Below, piece after piece: positions 35,183-42,934 of a stretch of DNA of 42,934 nucleotides (positions within the stretch are counted from its first letter, which is position 1; each line of letters opens with the position of its first letter). The position numbers were made by a program, and so were the translations under genes. The stretch covers positions 1 through 42,934 of the forward strand of contig MFOT01000015.1 in assembly GCA_001782475.1 (NCBI GenBank), written 5' to 3'. The notes below the pieces were generated by a model. The model saw only the letters and a list, made by a program, of their open reading frames with translations. It searched no databases and had not been told where the DNA came from. This stretch comes from Candidatus Levybacteria bacterium RIFCSPLOWO2_01_FULL_38_21. Its GTDB lineage: Bacteria; Patescibacteriota; Microgenomatia; Levybacterales; UBA12049.

Positions 35183-35536
35183 TTATGTAATTAACTGAAT
35201 CGTTCTTATGATAAAAAGAAAGGATAAGAAAGCAATAAGAATGCTTAATACTGCAAGCATCCGAGATATTATTTGCGATTTTTTATAAATAAAAGAGAGA
35301 ATAATTGCATTAAAGATTGCAACAAAAATGGCAATTCCCAGTGGAATAAAAATTGTAAATGTTGTTCCAAGTCTTTTCTCCCCCCATGGTAATTGGTTAA
35401 AAAGAGGTATATAAGGGGGGAGCAATCTGATGTTTAACAGAACATAAATAAAAATAAGAAGGATCAGTATTAGAGTTACGAGGAATCCTCCTGATATTAC
35501 TTTATCTTTCTTAGCTTCATTAAAAAAGCCGTTCAT
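35183..35536 (-). CDS. small three-helix membrane protein
   Basis: 117 residues: membrane helices at about 16-36, 57-80 and 88-112. Between the first two is LPPYIPLFNQLPWGEKRLG, a motif I associate with small membrane proteins in CPR gene neighbourhoods of this kind. It ends one base before the WecA-like start and overlaps the GT39 gene by 17 nt, so it belongs to the glycan operon. No function known. Confidence 0.65.
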   Translation of the reverse strand: MNGFFNEAKKDKVISGGFLVTLILILLIFIYVLLNIRLLPPYIPLFNQLPWGEKRLGTTFTIFIPLGIAIFVAIFNAIILSFIYKKSQIISRMLAVLSILIAFLSFLFIIRTIQLIT

Positions 35537-37004
35537 AGATAAGAACGTTGTCTATTTTTACCCCTTTGCCATAATTGTACAAAGAGAAAGGAATTTGATT
35601 TTGGTCGGGCATTATAATAATGAATTTAGGTTTTTTTCTAGCTAATGCTTCTTTCGTATTATTAATTCCATCCCTGTACCCACTTATATGATATGCAACA
35701 GCATAGCGGCCAGGAGGAAGCTTACCAGAGAGCGTATATACCTGAGCATTGTTACCCCAAATAAAGACATTTTCATCTTTTATGCTTTTAGTTTTTATAA
35801 ATTGGGCAAGTTCGTAATCGACAGGAGTCTTTCTGTCAAAAAAGCCTCGGTACTGCGCAACTGTTTCTCTCCCTGTTAAAAACCTGAAGAAATTTTGGTA
35901 ATAAGAAAAAGTCTTTCCGTAAAATGAGAAGTTTGCGAGGATCAAATAAAATGAGATTATAAAAATTACAATAAGAGGAAATTGATACTTTTTTTCCCAA
36001 AACAATAGCCCTATTAAAAGAGAAAAGCTTGGAATAATAATTAGAACATAGTGGGTATAGGAACGCCCCGCAAATAATGCGTTAAAAAGAGAAAAAGCAA
36101 ACCATATTAGAATGAAAAGAGCAGATTTTGAAAACTTATTTCTTCTTATAAGAAGAAATAGTGTGAATGATATGAGAAGTAGTAATTTAAAAATAAGAAG
36201 ACCTTGAGGAATTATAAATTTGTTTCCATATCCCACATATCCCACATTTTGAACAAATATCGCTTCTAGAAAATATTTAAAAACAGAGAATCCATTAAAA
36301 AGAAAAAATAAGGCAGAAATAATTATCGGAAAAAGAAATCCCAATACCAACGGCATCAGAAAATAAAGACGATTATAGACAATTTTTTTAAGGTTTGAAA
36401 TATTCTTAGGTAAGTTTAAGATAAAAAGAAAAACAAAAAAAGCGGCGAAATCAAAAATACCGACGATTTTGAATAAAAAAGAAATACCAAGGAGAAAACC
36501 AGATAAAACAAGCACTTTATTATTTATTTTTTCTTTTGTGTCAAAAATTAGCAAACCTGCGAGGATTATAAAAAGTAGCATAAAGTTTTCGGCATTTGCA
36601 ATATTCCCTTCTACAAGAGGCAGTGCGAAGAGAAAACCAAAAATCGATGTCGAAAGTATAGCAATTTTATTACCTCTTCCTTTTTCCTGAAAAAGTTTTT
36701 TTGAAAGTGCATAGAAAGCAATTAAAGCAAGTATTCCAAAGACAACAGATACAAGTCTTAACCAAAATTGATCCGAGTTAAAAAAAGAATAGAGAATATA
36801 AAGAAGTGGCGGTTTGTTATCCCAAATGTCCCTATATAAAAGCCGACCATTTCTAATAGCAATTCCTAGAACTTGATATATTCCCTCGTCTCCGTACCAA
36901 TAAGGTTCAAAAAGAGAGGGGAAGCGAAGTAGAAAAAAAATAAAAGATGCTACTAGCAGAAACCAGAACTCTCTGTTTTTTTCTACCTTTGCTAAAAATT
37001 TCAT
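35520..37004 (-). CDS. GT39-type membrane glycosyltransferase
   Basis: 494 residues. After TM1 comes LFEPYWYGDEGIYQVLG, the GDE acidic motif of GT39/ArnT, followed by LYRDIWDNKPPLLY, the second conserved block of the PMT_2 (Dolichyl-phosphate-mannose-like) domain. About eleven membrane segments and a short soluble C-terminus. Likely transfers a sugar from polyprenyl phosphate to surface acceptors. It starts the glycan operon running toward 33.2 kb; the intergenic element at 37022-37078 lies upstream. Confidence 0.85.
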   Translation of the reverse strand: MKFLAKVEKNREFWFLLVASFIFFLLRFPSLFEPYWYGDEGIYQVLGIAIRNGRLLYRDIWDNKPPLLYILYSFFNSDQFWLRLVSVVFGILALIAFYALSKKLFQEKGRGNKIAILSTSIFGFLFALPLVEGNIANAENFMLLFIILAGLLIFDTKEKINNKVLVLSGFLLGISFLFKIVGIFDFAAFFVFLFILNLPKNISNLKKIVYNRLYFLMPLVLGFLFPIIISALFFLFNGFSVFKYFLEAIFVQNVGYVGYGNKFIIPQGLLIFKLLLLISFTLFLLIRRNKFSKSALFILIWFAFSLFNALFAGRSYTHYVLIIIPSFSLLIGLLFWEKKYQFPLIVIFIISFYLILANFSFYGKTFSYYQNFFRFLTGRETVAQYRGFFDRKTPVDYELAQFIKTKSIKDENVFIWGNNAQVYTLSGKLPPGRYAVAYHISGYRDGINNTKEALARKKPKFIIIMPDQNQIPFSLYNYGKGVKIDNVLIYERLF

Positions 37005-37021
37005 ACGTTCAATTCATTCAG

Positions 37022-37078
37022 TATGACCCTGAGCTTGGGCTTCGACTGAGCTCAGCCGAATGTCCCGAACGGGTCATA
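37022..37078. repeat. 57-nt element with perfect inverted ends
   Basis: TATGACCC (37022-37029) and GGGTCATA (37071-37078) are perfect inverted ends. Inside is the palindrome CTGAGCTCAG and a TTCGACTGAG segment. The right end supplies the stop codon of the GT2 gene. It resembles the TTCGAC...CTCAGG element in grpE. Confidence 0.8.
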
Positions 37079-38567
37079 TTTTTTCTGTTACTTTATATTC
37101 TAACCTTTTTCCCAGCATAAGTTGAGTGTGAGAAATGAGAGCGGGTAAAGTAGAAAAGAAAAATCCTACAATTGGAAGAAGTATAAATTCAAGCGGGAAA
37201 AGAAACTCGCGAGTTTTATTTAAAGACTGATGCTTGGGTCTTCCCCTAAAATCAATAATCACGAGTATTAAAAGAGCAAAAAGACACGATGTTAATATTG
37301 CCCCTGCCATGCCGGGAAGTCTATAACCAAGAGTCGTTCTTGAGAAAACAGGATTGATAAATGGAATTATATTTGCTGCAATTGTTATTATAAACCAATT
37401 AACCGGCCATAAGAAATGATCAATAAGAACATTGTAGAGCATAATAGTTTTTCTAATAAAAGGAACATTGGGGACTGTTAGCCACCATTTTATAAAGAGT
37501 GGATCATCCGATACTCCCCATGACCATCGCCTTTCCTGATCATATTTATTTTTAAGACTTTTAAGATAACCTTGGGAAAGAGGGGCGTCCATCGAAGTTT
37601 TTAAAAAAATTGGTTCAACCCAAGCATTCCCTTTAAGTTTATAAAAAGCCTTGAAGAATATTCTGTAATCTTCGGGAATAGCGTCTTTATCCCAGTAATC
37701 AATTTCCTTTAATAATTTAAAAGAGAGGGAATAAGTGGAGTTGGCAACCAGTTTATCGTGCTGTACGAGAACTGCGGTTCTCCATATGCTTCCAAAAAAG
37801 GCTATAATACGTGTTGGAGCCGGAATTTTCCAGAAATTATTATAGTTCACATTTGCCGATTGCCAGAATTTATTATAACGCTTCCCATCGGTTAAGAAGC
37901 TGTGTGTTAAATAGGCAAAATACTGTCTGTCAAAAATTGAATCGGCATCAACAGACGACACTGTTGCAAAATCTAAATCAATTAAGCCCTTTTTAATTAA
38001 TTTTTTATAAACTTGTTCTCCTGCATAAGCTTCGTTTGAGGACTTGCCTTTTACCTCACCCTTTATATCGGGATGGTAGGTTACGAAAACATCGCCGAAT
38101 GTATTTTTGAATTCTTTGATAAGTATATTTGCTTTTTTCTTTGCCTCTTGTTCTCTTTTTTCCATTGCAAGAACTACAAATAGTCTCTTTGTAGGAAAAG
38201 TCTGAGCTACTATCGCTTTTAATGTTGTTCGGAGTTTTTCTATACCTTCTTGATAATTAGGAATAATTATAATATGGTTTATTTGCTCAAAACCCGAGAG
38301 CTTAGAAGATTTCTCTAGCCAATTTTGATTTTCCGCCTCTTTTATTTTACCTGAGGAAATAAATGCAGTTATTGCGACAGAAAAAGATTTATAGAGCCAA
38401 TAGACATCAAAAAACAAAATAAAATAAGCAACAACGTAGGGAATTGTTAAAGACCCCCATATGGGAAATAAAATTAACGTCCAGGAAAAAAATCCCGGCA
38501 GTATTTCCAAGAGCCTTCTCGTTTTTATTGGGTATCTTGTGAAAATTTTATTAAAGAAGTCTGTCAT
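37074..38567 (-). CDS. membrane GT2 family glycosyltransferase
   Basis: 497 residues. Two N-terminal membrane helices, then a GT-A domain: IIIIPNYQEGIEKLRTTLKA, VSSVDADSIF with the metal-binding DAD, AIPEDYRIFFKAF with the base ED, and QERRWSWG, the QxxRW motif of processive synthases. Membrane helices follow. This is the cellulose synthase/chitin synthase-like plan; product unknown. The ATG overlaps the stop of tatD (ATGA). Confidence 0.85.
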   Translation of the reverse strand: MTDFFNKIFTRYPIKTRRLLEILPGFFSWTLILFPIWGSLTIPYVVAYFILFFDVYWLYKSFSVAITAFISSGKIKEAENQNWLEKSSKLSGFEQINHIIIIPNYQEGIEKLRTTLKAIVAQTFPTKRLFVVLAMEKREQEAKKKANILIKEFKNTFGDVFVTYHPDIKGEVKGKSSNEAYAGEQVYKKLIKKGLIDLDFATVSSVDADSIFDRQYFAYLTHSFLTDGKRYNKFWQSANVNYNNFWKIPAPTRIIAFFGSIWRTAVLVQHDKLVANSTYSLSFKLLKEIDYWDKDAIPEDYRIFFKAFYKLKGNAWVEPIFLKTSMDAPLSQGYLKSLKNKYDQERRWSWGVSDDPLFIKWWLTVPNVPFIRKTIMLYNVLIDHFLWPVNWFIITIAANIIPFINPVFSRTTLGYRLPGMAGAILTSCLFALLILVIIDFRGRPKHQSLNKTREFLFPLEFILLPIVGFFFSTLPALISHTQLMLGKRLEYKVTEKI

Positions 38568-39358
38568 ATATTAAAGATATTATGAGCGTTCTCTGTTGTT
38601 TTCTCAATTATTTTTTCAAATGAGACACTTTTAATTTTTGCTAAAAACTGCCCAACAATTATAACACAAGAGGGCTCATTTCTTCTACCTCGATGGGGAA
38701 TAGGGGCTAAAAAAGGGCTATCTGTCTCCGCAACTATTTTATCAAGCGGTGTATATCTGACCAGATCAGAAAGAGAAGTATCTTCTCCGGGAGGAAGACC
38801 TTTATATGTAATATTTCCGTCAAAACCAATATAAAAACCTAAATCTAAAACTTTTTTTAAAAAATCAATATTCCCGGACATACAGTGAAACATTCCGGGA
38901 GGATTTAAAAGTTCAGTTTTATAAGCAGAAAGAATCTTAAGAATATCTTTTCCAGCATGACGATTGTGGATCTGAAGAGGAAGTTTTAATTTCAGCGATA
39001 GCTCAATTTGTTTTACAAAAACATCTTTTTGAAGTTTCGGATCAACAATATCATTGCTTTTATACCTAAAATAATCGATTCCCGTTTCTCCTATCCCGAC
39101 CACTTTTGGATTTTTCGAAAGATTTTCAAGTTCAGAAAGCCAGTCTTTCCCGAGTTTATCTGCATGATGGGGATGAACACCGATTATTGCATAAAGGTTG
39201 TCGTATTTTTCCGCAAGTTCAATAGCTTTTTTACTCGAGTCAATCTTAGTTCCTACATTTATTATTTTTTTAACTCCAGCATAAAAAGCTCTTTTAATAA
39301 CTTCATCATAGTCTTTCTCAAAAGCGCGGAAATTTAAATGGCAATGAACATCAACCAT
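38564..39358 (-). CDS. tatD: TatD family hydrolase
   Basis: 264 residues, normal length. Metal-binding residues: DVHCHLNF (His5, His7), GETGIDYFR (Glu), LQIHNRHA (His), MFHCMSGN (His) and ETDSPFLAP (Asp). TatD is a 3'-5' exonuclease in DNA repair and turnover. It lies between metG and the GT2 gene and overlaps the latter by four bases. Confidence 0.93.
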   Translation of the reverse strand: MVDVHCHLNFRAFEKDYDEVIKRAFYAGVKKIINVGTKIDSSKKAIELAEKYDNLYAIIGVHPHHADKLGKDWLSELENLSKNPKVVGIGETGIDYFRYKSNDIVDPKLQKDVFVKQIELSLKLKLPLQIHNRHAGKDILKILSAYKTELLNPPGMFHCMSGNIDFLKKVLDLGFYIGFDGNITYKGLPPGEDTSLSDLVRYTPLDKIVAETDSPFLAPIPHRGRRNEPSCVIIVGQFLAKIKSVSFEKIIEKTTENAHNIFNI

Positions 39359-39414
39359 AAAAAATAAATATTAAAAATAAAAAATCAAAAACACAAGTTA
39401 AGAATTAAAAGTTA
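39359..39414. repeat. AT-rich heptamer-like gap between metG and tatD
   Basis: The 56-nt gap is mostly A runs broken with a 7-nt period (AAAATAA, AAAATCA, AAAACAC, AAGTTAA and so on). No other signal seen. Confidence 0.6.
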
Positions 39415-40872
39415 TTATATTCTTGGAAATAAAAGATTTTGAGATTTAATATTGGGTCTTTTGAATTGGTCTTCGATTTTTTCTGCGGTTTTCGGTAAGA
39501 AAGGTTCTAGAAGAGCTGCGATTTCCTGAATTTGATCAACCGAATGAGCAAGAACAGATTTTAGCCTTGGATCTACGCTTTTTAAAAGATCCCAGGGTCT
39601 CTCATCATCAATAAATTTATCCAAACTCGCGATCTTTTTCCATACAAAGGAAAGAGCATCATTAAATCGAAACTGCGAGATTGCATCGGAATATTCTTCG
39701 ATAGGAATAATATGACCGGAGTCTCTATCCATAGATCCCATCTGTACATAATTTGAATTTTCGCAAAGCTTTGCAACCCGGGCTATTAAATTTCCCAATC
39801 CGTTTGCCAAATCAGCATTATAAAGTTCTTTAAATTTCTTATACGAAAAATCTCCATCTGCAAACGGAGATATATATCTTAAAAAATAATACCGCAGGGG
39901 ATCAGAACCATATTTATCGATAAGTTCTATTGGATCAATCACGTTTCCCAATGTCTTTGACATTTTTTTACCATTTACGGTTATATATTCGTGAACAAAA
40001 ATACTTTTTGGAAGGGAAAGTCCGGCAGATAAGAGAAAGGCAGGCCAATAAACTGCATGGAATCTTAAGATTCCTTTTCCAATTACATGCAAATCCGCAG
40101 GCCACCATTTTTTGTATTTTTTATCATCCTTCTGCAATGCAGAACCGAATCCTATTCCGCTTTGATAAATATTAAGGGCATCAAACCAAACATACATTTT
40201 CTGTTCATTATCGCCCGGAACGTTCACTCCCCAGTTTCTCGCTCTTTTATTGGATCTTGAAATACTTATGTCCTTAAGACCCTCTTTAATAAAGGAAAGA
40301 GCCTCATTTTTTCTATTCTCCGGAACGATTTTTATTTTGTTGGATTTTAAAATTTCCTCAATTTCTTTTTGATATTTTGAAAGTTTAAAAAAATAATTCT
40401 CTTCACTAATTTTTTCAAGTTTCCTCCCCGGATGTTCAAAGCACTCTTCATTTTCGTTTAACTCACTTTTTTCATAAAATAGTTCGCACCCTACGCAATA
40501 AAGCCCTGCGTATTGTTTTTTATAAATGTCCCCATTTTTAGAACAAAGTTCCCAAAGTTTTTGTGAGGATTTATGATGATTAGGATCGCTCCCTCTTTGA
40601 AAAACATCAAACTTTACGTTTAATTTTTTAGCCAAATCTTTAAACAATTTGCTGTTTCTATCAACAAGCTTTTGAACAGGAATTTTTTCCTCCTCGGCTG
40701 CCTGGACATTTTTTAAAGCATTTTCATCTGATCCGCACAAAAGGAGGACATCCTCGCCCATCTGTGTATGAAATCTTACGATAGTATCAGATTGTACAAA
40801 TTCCATTGCATGACCAATGTGAGGTTTTGCATTGACATAAGGAATCGCATTTGTAATGTAGAATTTATTCAT
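39415..40872 (-). CDS. metG: methionyl-tRNA synthetase
   Basis: 485 residues, short form without the C-terminal tRNA-binding domain. HIGH motif PHIGHAM (17-23), KMSKT (303-307, Thr for the usual Ser), and a single zinc knuckle C126, C129, C144, H147 (CVGCE...CFEHPG). LHVIGKGILRFHAVYWPAFL is typical of MetG. Charges tRNA-Met. The promoter ends 6 nt before the ATG. tatD follows after 56 nt. Confidence 0.95.
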   Translation of the reverse strand: MNKFYITNAIPYVNAKPHIGHAMEFVQSDTIVRFHTQMGEDVLLLCGSDENALKNVQAAEEEKIPVQKLVDRNSKLFKDLAKKLNVKFDVFQRGSDPNHHKSSQKLWELCSKNGDIYKKQYAGLYCVGCELFYEKSELNENEECFEHPGRKLEKISEENYFFKLSKYQKEIEEILKSNKIKIVPENRKNEALSFIKEGLKDISISRSNKRARNWGVNVPGDNEQKMYVWFDALNIYQSGIGFGSALQKDDKKYKKWWPADLHVIGKGILRFHAVYWPAFLLSAGLSLPKSIFVHEYITVNGKKMSKTLGNVIDPIELIDKYGSDPLRYYFLRYISPFADGDFSYKKFKELYNADLANGLGNLIARVAKLCENSNYVQMGSMDRDSGHIIPIEEYSDAISQFRFNDALSFVWKKIASLDKFIDDERPWDLLKSVDPRLKSVLAHSVDQIQEIAALLEPFLPKTAEKIEDQFKRPNIKSQNLLFPRI

Positions 40873-40878
40873 GAGGTA

Positions 40879-40907
40879 ATTCTATCAGAGAAAATATATT
40901 CGAACAA
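40879..40907 (-). promoter_or_regulatory. metG promoter
   Basis: Minus strand: TTGTTC (40902-40907), 17-nt spacer, extended -10 TGATAGAAT (40879-40887), then 6 nt to the ATG at 40872. Confidence 0.6.
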
Positions 40908-40916
40908 GAATTGGGG

Positions 40917-41252
40917 TTATTTTTTATAATTAAAAAATAACTCTAGAGTTATGAATAGAATTAAGAGCATAATTAAAAAGAATATGTGGGTTAGGTCTAA
41001 AAATCTAAGCAGAAGATAGGTTGAAACAAAAAGACCAATAAATATTCCTCTTCTAAAATTACTCAAGAGAAAAGAGAAAAGAAAAAAGAGAGAGGTAAAA
41101 ATCAGGAGGAAGAAAAGGGGAGGCATGGTAAATGAAAAATTAAAAATGGAAAATGAAAAATCGGGGGAAAGAGATATCAATATATATAAAAAAATTGCTA
41201 AAGAAAAAAAACCACCGACTAAAAGCCAAATTGGTCTTTTTCGCCGTCTCAT
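40917..41252 (-). CDS. small membrane protein with basic N-terminus
   Basis: 111 residues: MRRRKRP followed by membrane helices at about 9-28, 43-62 and 66-106 (the last probably two). A heptamer tract (41130-41164) encodes the FSFSIFNFSF loop after the first helix. No family assigned. It lies between metG (same strand) and the divergent hrcA operon. Its promoter ends 6 nt before the ATG. Confidence 0.6.
   Translation of the reverse strand: MRRRKRPIWLLVGGFFSLAIFLYILISLSPDFSFSIFNFSFTMPPLFFLLIFTSLFFLFSFLLSNFRRGIFIGLFVSTYLLLRFLDLTHIFFLIMLLILFITLELFFNYKK
41130..41164. repeat. heptamer tract in the small membrane protein gene
   Basis: AAATGAA, AAATTAA, AAATGGA, AAATGAA, AAATCGG in strict phase. 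Confidence 0.88.
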
Positions 41253-41258
41253 ATTGTT

Positions 41259-41267
41259 AGTGTAACA
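41259..41267 (-). promoter_or_regulatory. extended -10 box for the small membrane protein
   Basis: Minus strand TGTTACACT, ending 6 nt before the ATG at 41252; no clear -35. Confidence 0.4.
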
Positions 41268-41292
41268 TAAAGTTTGATATAAAAATTACCCC

Positions 41293-41321
41293 TTGACAGG
41301 AATTAGCACTCATGCTATATT
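41293..41321 (+). promoter_or_regulatory. hrcA-grpE-dnaK promoter
   Basis: TTGACA (41293-41298), 17-nt spacer, TATATT (41316-41321), preceded by TGC (extended -10). The -10 lies inside the CIRCE element, so HrcA binding would block RNA polymerase. Confidence 0.8.
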
Positions 41322-41329
41322 AGTGCTAA
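41303..41329 (+). promoter_or_regulatory. CIRCE operator
   Basis: TTAGCACTC, 9 nt, TAGTGCTAA: one mismatch to CIRCE in the right arm. It is the HrcA binding site and gives autoregulation of the operon. Confidence 0.93.
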
Positions 41330-41330
41330 T

Positions 41331-41353
41331 CAATCCCGATCAAGTCGGGATTG
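41331..41353 (+). repeat. hairpin in the hrcA leader
   Basis: CAATCCCGA (41331-41339), loop TCAAG, TCGGGATTG (41345-41353): perfect 9-bp arms just after CIRCE. It could stabilise the mRNA 5' end or be a dispersed palindrome. Confidence 0.75.
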
Positions 41354-41375
41354 CAAATCAAAAATTCGAAATCTT

Positions 41376-41417
41376 AAATTCTAAATAAATTACAAATTAT
41401 AAATACTAAATTCAAAA
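41376..41417. repeat. heptamer tract in the hrcA leader
   Basis: Six 7-nt units (AAATTCT, AAATAAA, TTACAAA, TTATAAA, TACTAAA, TTCAAAA). The leader from hairpin to ATG is otherwise featureless. Confidence 0.8.
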
Positions 41418-41459
41418 AAGTTTAGGATTTAGGTATTAGAAATTAGAGTTTGAATAGAT

Positions 41460-42191
41460 ATGCACAATCTCACCCAAAGACAGATTGAAATTCTAAGAAA
41501 TCTTATAGAAGAATATATAGAAACTGCTTTGCCAGTGGGTTCTGAAACGCTTGAAAAAAAGCGAAATATTTCAGCTTCTCCTGCAACCATTCGAAACGAA
41601 ATGGTAAAGCTGACGGATTTGGGTTATCTTCAAAAGCCTCACTCGTCTTCGGGCCGCATACCAACCCCCGCAGGTATGAAATTTTATGTTAACCAGCTAA
41701 TGAAAGAAAAGGAAATTTCTGTTACAGAGGGAGTTGAACTTAAAGAAAAAGTTTGGGATTATAGAGCAACGCAGCAGCGGTTGTTAAAGGAAGTTGCAAG
41801 ATCCTTAGCAGAAAAAACTAAGGCTTTGGCGATTGCAACGACCGATGAGGGCGATTTTTTCTGCGCCGGTTACTCAAATATTTTAGACATGCCTGAGTTT
41901 TTTGATATAGATATTACAAAAAATCTTTTAAGCGTTGTAGATGAGTTGGGATATTTTGACAGTATTTTTTCAAAAATAGAAAATGATGAAGATATCCATA
42001 TTCTTTTTGGCGAAGAATTGGGTCCAAAACTTGCCGGCCCATATGGATTTGTTTTCGCCCATTATAAGACCCCAAAACATACGACCGGAGAAGTCGGAGT
42101 TATTGGTCCAACAAGATTAAACTACACAAATGTTGTTCCAACCGTAAGATACTTTAGTAATTTAATACAAGAATTAGCCGAAGGATGGTAA
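41460..42191 (+). CDS. hrcA: heat-inducible repressor HrcA, short form
   Basis: 243 residues against about 340 for typical HrcA. The N-terminal winged helix is intact: LTQRQIEILRNLIEEYIE, LPVGSETL, SASPATIRNEMVKLTDLGYL and HSSSGRIPTPAGMKFYV. The C-terminal part (GVIGPTRLNYTNVVPTVRYFSNLI) matches the end of the HrcA GAF-like domain, so the missing part is from the middle, the dimer/insert region. It represses chaperone genes at CIRCE, released when GroEL is busy. First gene of the operon. Confidence 0.92.
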   Translation: MHNLTQRQIEILRNLIEEYIETALPVGSETLEKKRNISASPATIRNEMVKLTDLGYLQKPHSSSGRIPTPAGMKFYVNQLMKEKEISVTEGVELKEKVWDYRATQQRLLKEVARSLAEKTKALAIATTDEGDFFCAGYSNILDMPEFFDIDITKNLLSVVDELGYFDSIFSKIENDEDIHILFGEELGPKLAGPYGFVFAHYKTPKHTTGEVGVIGPTRLNYTNVVPTVRYFSNLIQELAEGW

Positions 42192-42195
42192 CAAC

Positions 42196-42223
42196 AATTT
42201 AAAATTTCAAATTTAAAATTAAA
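42196..42223. repeat. heptamer tract between hrcA and grpE
   Basis: AATTTAA, AATTTCA, AATTTAA, AATTAAA in strict phase, ending 5 nt before the grpE ATG. Confidence 0.85.
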
Positions 42224-42228
42224 ATGAG

Positions 42229-42699
42229 ATGGCAAAGAAAAACACAAGACAAGATCATACAGAAGAGTTAACAAAAAAGAGTAAAGATCTTGAAAATCAT
42301 TTAAAAAGAGTTTTAGCAGATTATCAGAATTTAGAAAGGAGAGTATCCGAAGGAAGGCAAGAGTTAATAAAAGCAGCTAATAGAGGACTTATTTTAAGAT
42401 TATTACCGGCTCTTGATACATTAGTTATCGCACAAAAACATACAAACGATGAAGGACTTAAGCTTTCAATACAGCAATTATTCTCTATATTAGAAAAGGA
42501 GGGAGTTAAAAAAATAGAAACATTAGAAAAAAACTTTGACCCAAAATATATGGAATGCGTACAAACAGTAGAAGTCGACCCTTCGACAGGCTCAGGGCAA
42601 GAGGGAAAAGTTATAGAAGAATTAAAGGCGGGATATATGCTAAATGATAGTGTTTTAAGAGCAGCTCAAGTTTCAGTCGGAGGAAGTAGTAATACATAA
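42229..42699 (+). CDS. grpE: nucleotide exchange factor GrpE
   Basis: 156 residues. N-terminal long coiled-coil (about 10-65; LADYQNLERRV is the core), then LRLLPALDTL, a GVKKIETLEKNFDPKYMECV block and the C-terminal beta domain ending LRAAQVSVGG. GrpE releases ADP from DnaK. An in-frame repeat adds DPSTGSGQ (about 117-124) in the first loop of the beta domain. It lies 37 nt after hrcA and 13 nt before dnaK. Confidence 0.92.
   Translation: MAKKNTRQDHTEELTKKSKDLENHLKRVLADYQNLERRVSEGRQELIKAANRGLILRLLPALDTLVIAQKHTNDEGLKLSIQQLFSILEKEGVKKIETLEKNFDPKYMECVQTVEVDPSTGSGQEGKVIEELKAGYMLNDSVLRAAQVSVGGSSNT
42579..42598. repeat. palindromic element in grpE
   Basis: CCCTTCGACAGGCTCAGGGC: CCCT and AGGG ends with a TTCGAC core, GC-rich in an AT-rich gene. 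Encodes part of DPSTGSGQ. Related by eye to the 37022-37078 element. Confidence 0.75.
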
Positions 42700-42712
42700 T
42701 ACTTAATTTATT

Positions 42713-42934
42713 ATGGGAAAAATTATCGGAATTGACTTAGGAACAACAAATTCGGCAGCTGCGGTAATGGAGGGAGGATCTCCTAAGATTATCCATTCCT
42801 CAGAAGGAAGAAATGTTACTCCTTCTGTAGTTGATCCGATTTCTCACATTGTGGGAGATGTTGCAAAACATCAGTTAGTCTTAAAGCCCAAAAGAACCGT
42901 ATTTTCTGTTAAAAGATTGGTTGGACGAAAATTC
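42713..42934 (+). CDS. dnaK: chaperone DnaK, N-terminal part
   Basis: 74 residues, cut by the window end. [19 protein letters not shown] is the phosphate-1 motif of the Hsp70 ATPase domain, followed by [10 protein letters not shown] and [15 protein letters not shown], all in the usual places. Last gene seen in the hrcA-grpE-dnaK order; dnaJ may follow outside the window. Confidence 0.96.
   Translation, partial: MGKIIGIDLGTTNSAAAVMEGGSPKIIHSSEGRNVTPSVVDPISHIVGDVAKHQLVLKPKRTVFSVKRLVGRKF

Overview
This 42.9 kb window looks like a piece of a small, AT-rich genome from the Candidate Phyla Radiation (Patescibacteria), most likely the Microgenomates side. That is an inference from gene content. Surface proteins have an N-terminal anchor, Thr/Pro linkers and a C-terminal membrane segment. 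There is a FemAB protein, an LCP protein, many GT-C-like membrane proteins, compact versions of enzymes (a 348-residue enolase-like protein, a 243-residue HrcA, a 613-residue UvrD), and dense operons with ATGA and TAATG overlaps. TGA is used as a stop throughout, so this is not a TGA-to-Gly lineage. I see no tRNA, rRNA, CRISPR array or transposase, and no gap over 300 bases without a gene.

Layout. 1-2.9 kb: end of a 2-hydroxyacid dehydrogenase coupled to a divergent enolase, a small basic protein, a CAP-domain protein and a NUDIX hydrolase. 3-6.2 kb: membrane protein, DUF3175 protein, two divergent related mini membrane proteins, then a coupled set of YvlD-like protein, nickel superoxide dismutase and its maturation protease, and a membrane-anchored methyltransferase. 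6.2-11 kb: FemAB and UvrD helicase on the minus strand; triosephosphate isomerase and LCP protein on the plus strand. 10.9-18 kb: four large minus-strand membrane proteins of the DUF2298/GT-C type. 18.2-22.3 kb: a minus-strand operon with pilN, pilO, a small membrane protein, an FN3 surface protein and an FAD oxidoreductase. 22.4-29 kb: rpsT, murJ, a NadR-like ATPase and lepA, with a two-gene insert (formyltransferase-like plus HAD-like) between the last two. 29-33 kb: cohesin/PKD surface protein, groES-groEL, PEGA/SH3 protein. 33-40.9 kb: minus-strand envelope-glycan genes (DPPR synthase-like UbiA, WecA/TagO-like, GT39, GT2), then tatD and metG. 41.3 kb to the end: hrcA-grpE-dnaK.

The heat-shock genes form a visible regulon: HrcA is encoded here, and CIRCE operators lie at the promoters of both groES-groEL and hrcA-grpE-dnaK.

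Three patterns cut across gene boundaries. (1) Degenerate AT-rich tracts with a strict 7-nt period recur at more than a dozen places, inside and between genes, sometimes around GC-rich palindromes. (2) At least seven genes have a -10 hexamer ending exactly 6 nt before the start codon, pointing to leaderless transcription. (3) The ATPase-lepA junction is duplicated on both sides of the two-gene insert, leaving a broken lepA start on the left and a broken ATPase end on the right.
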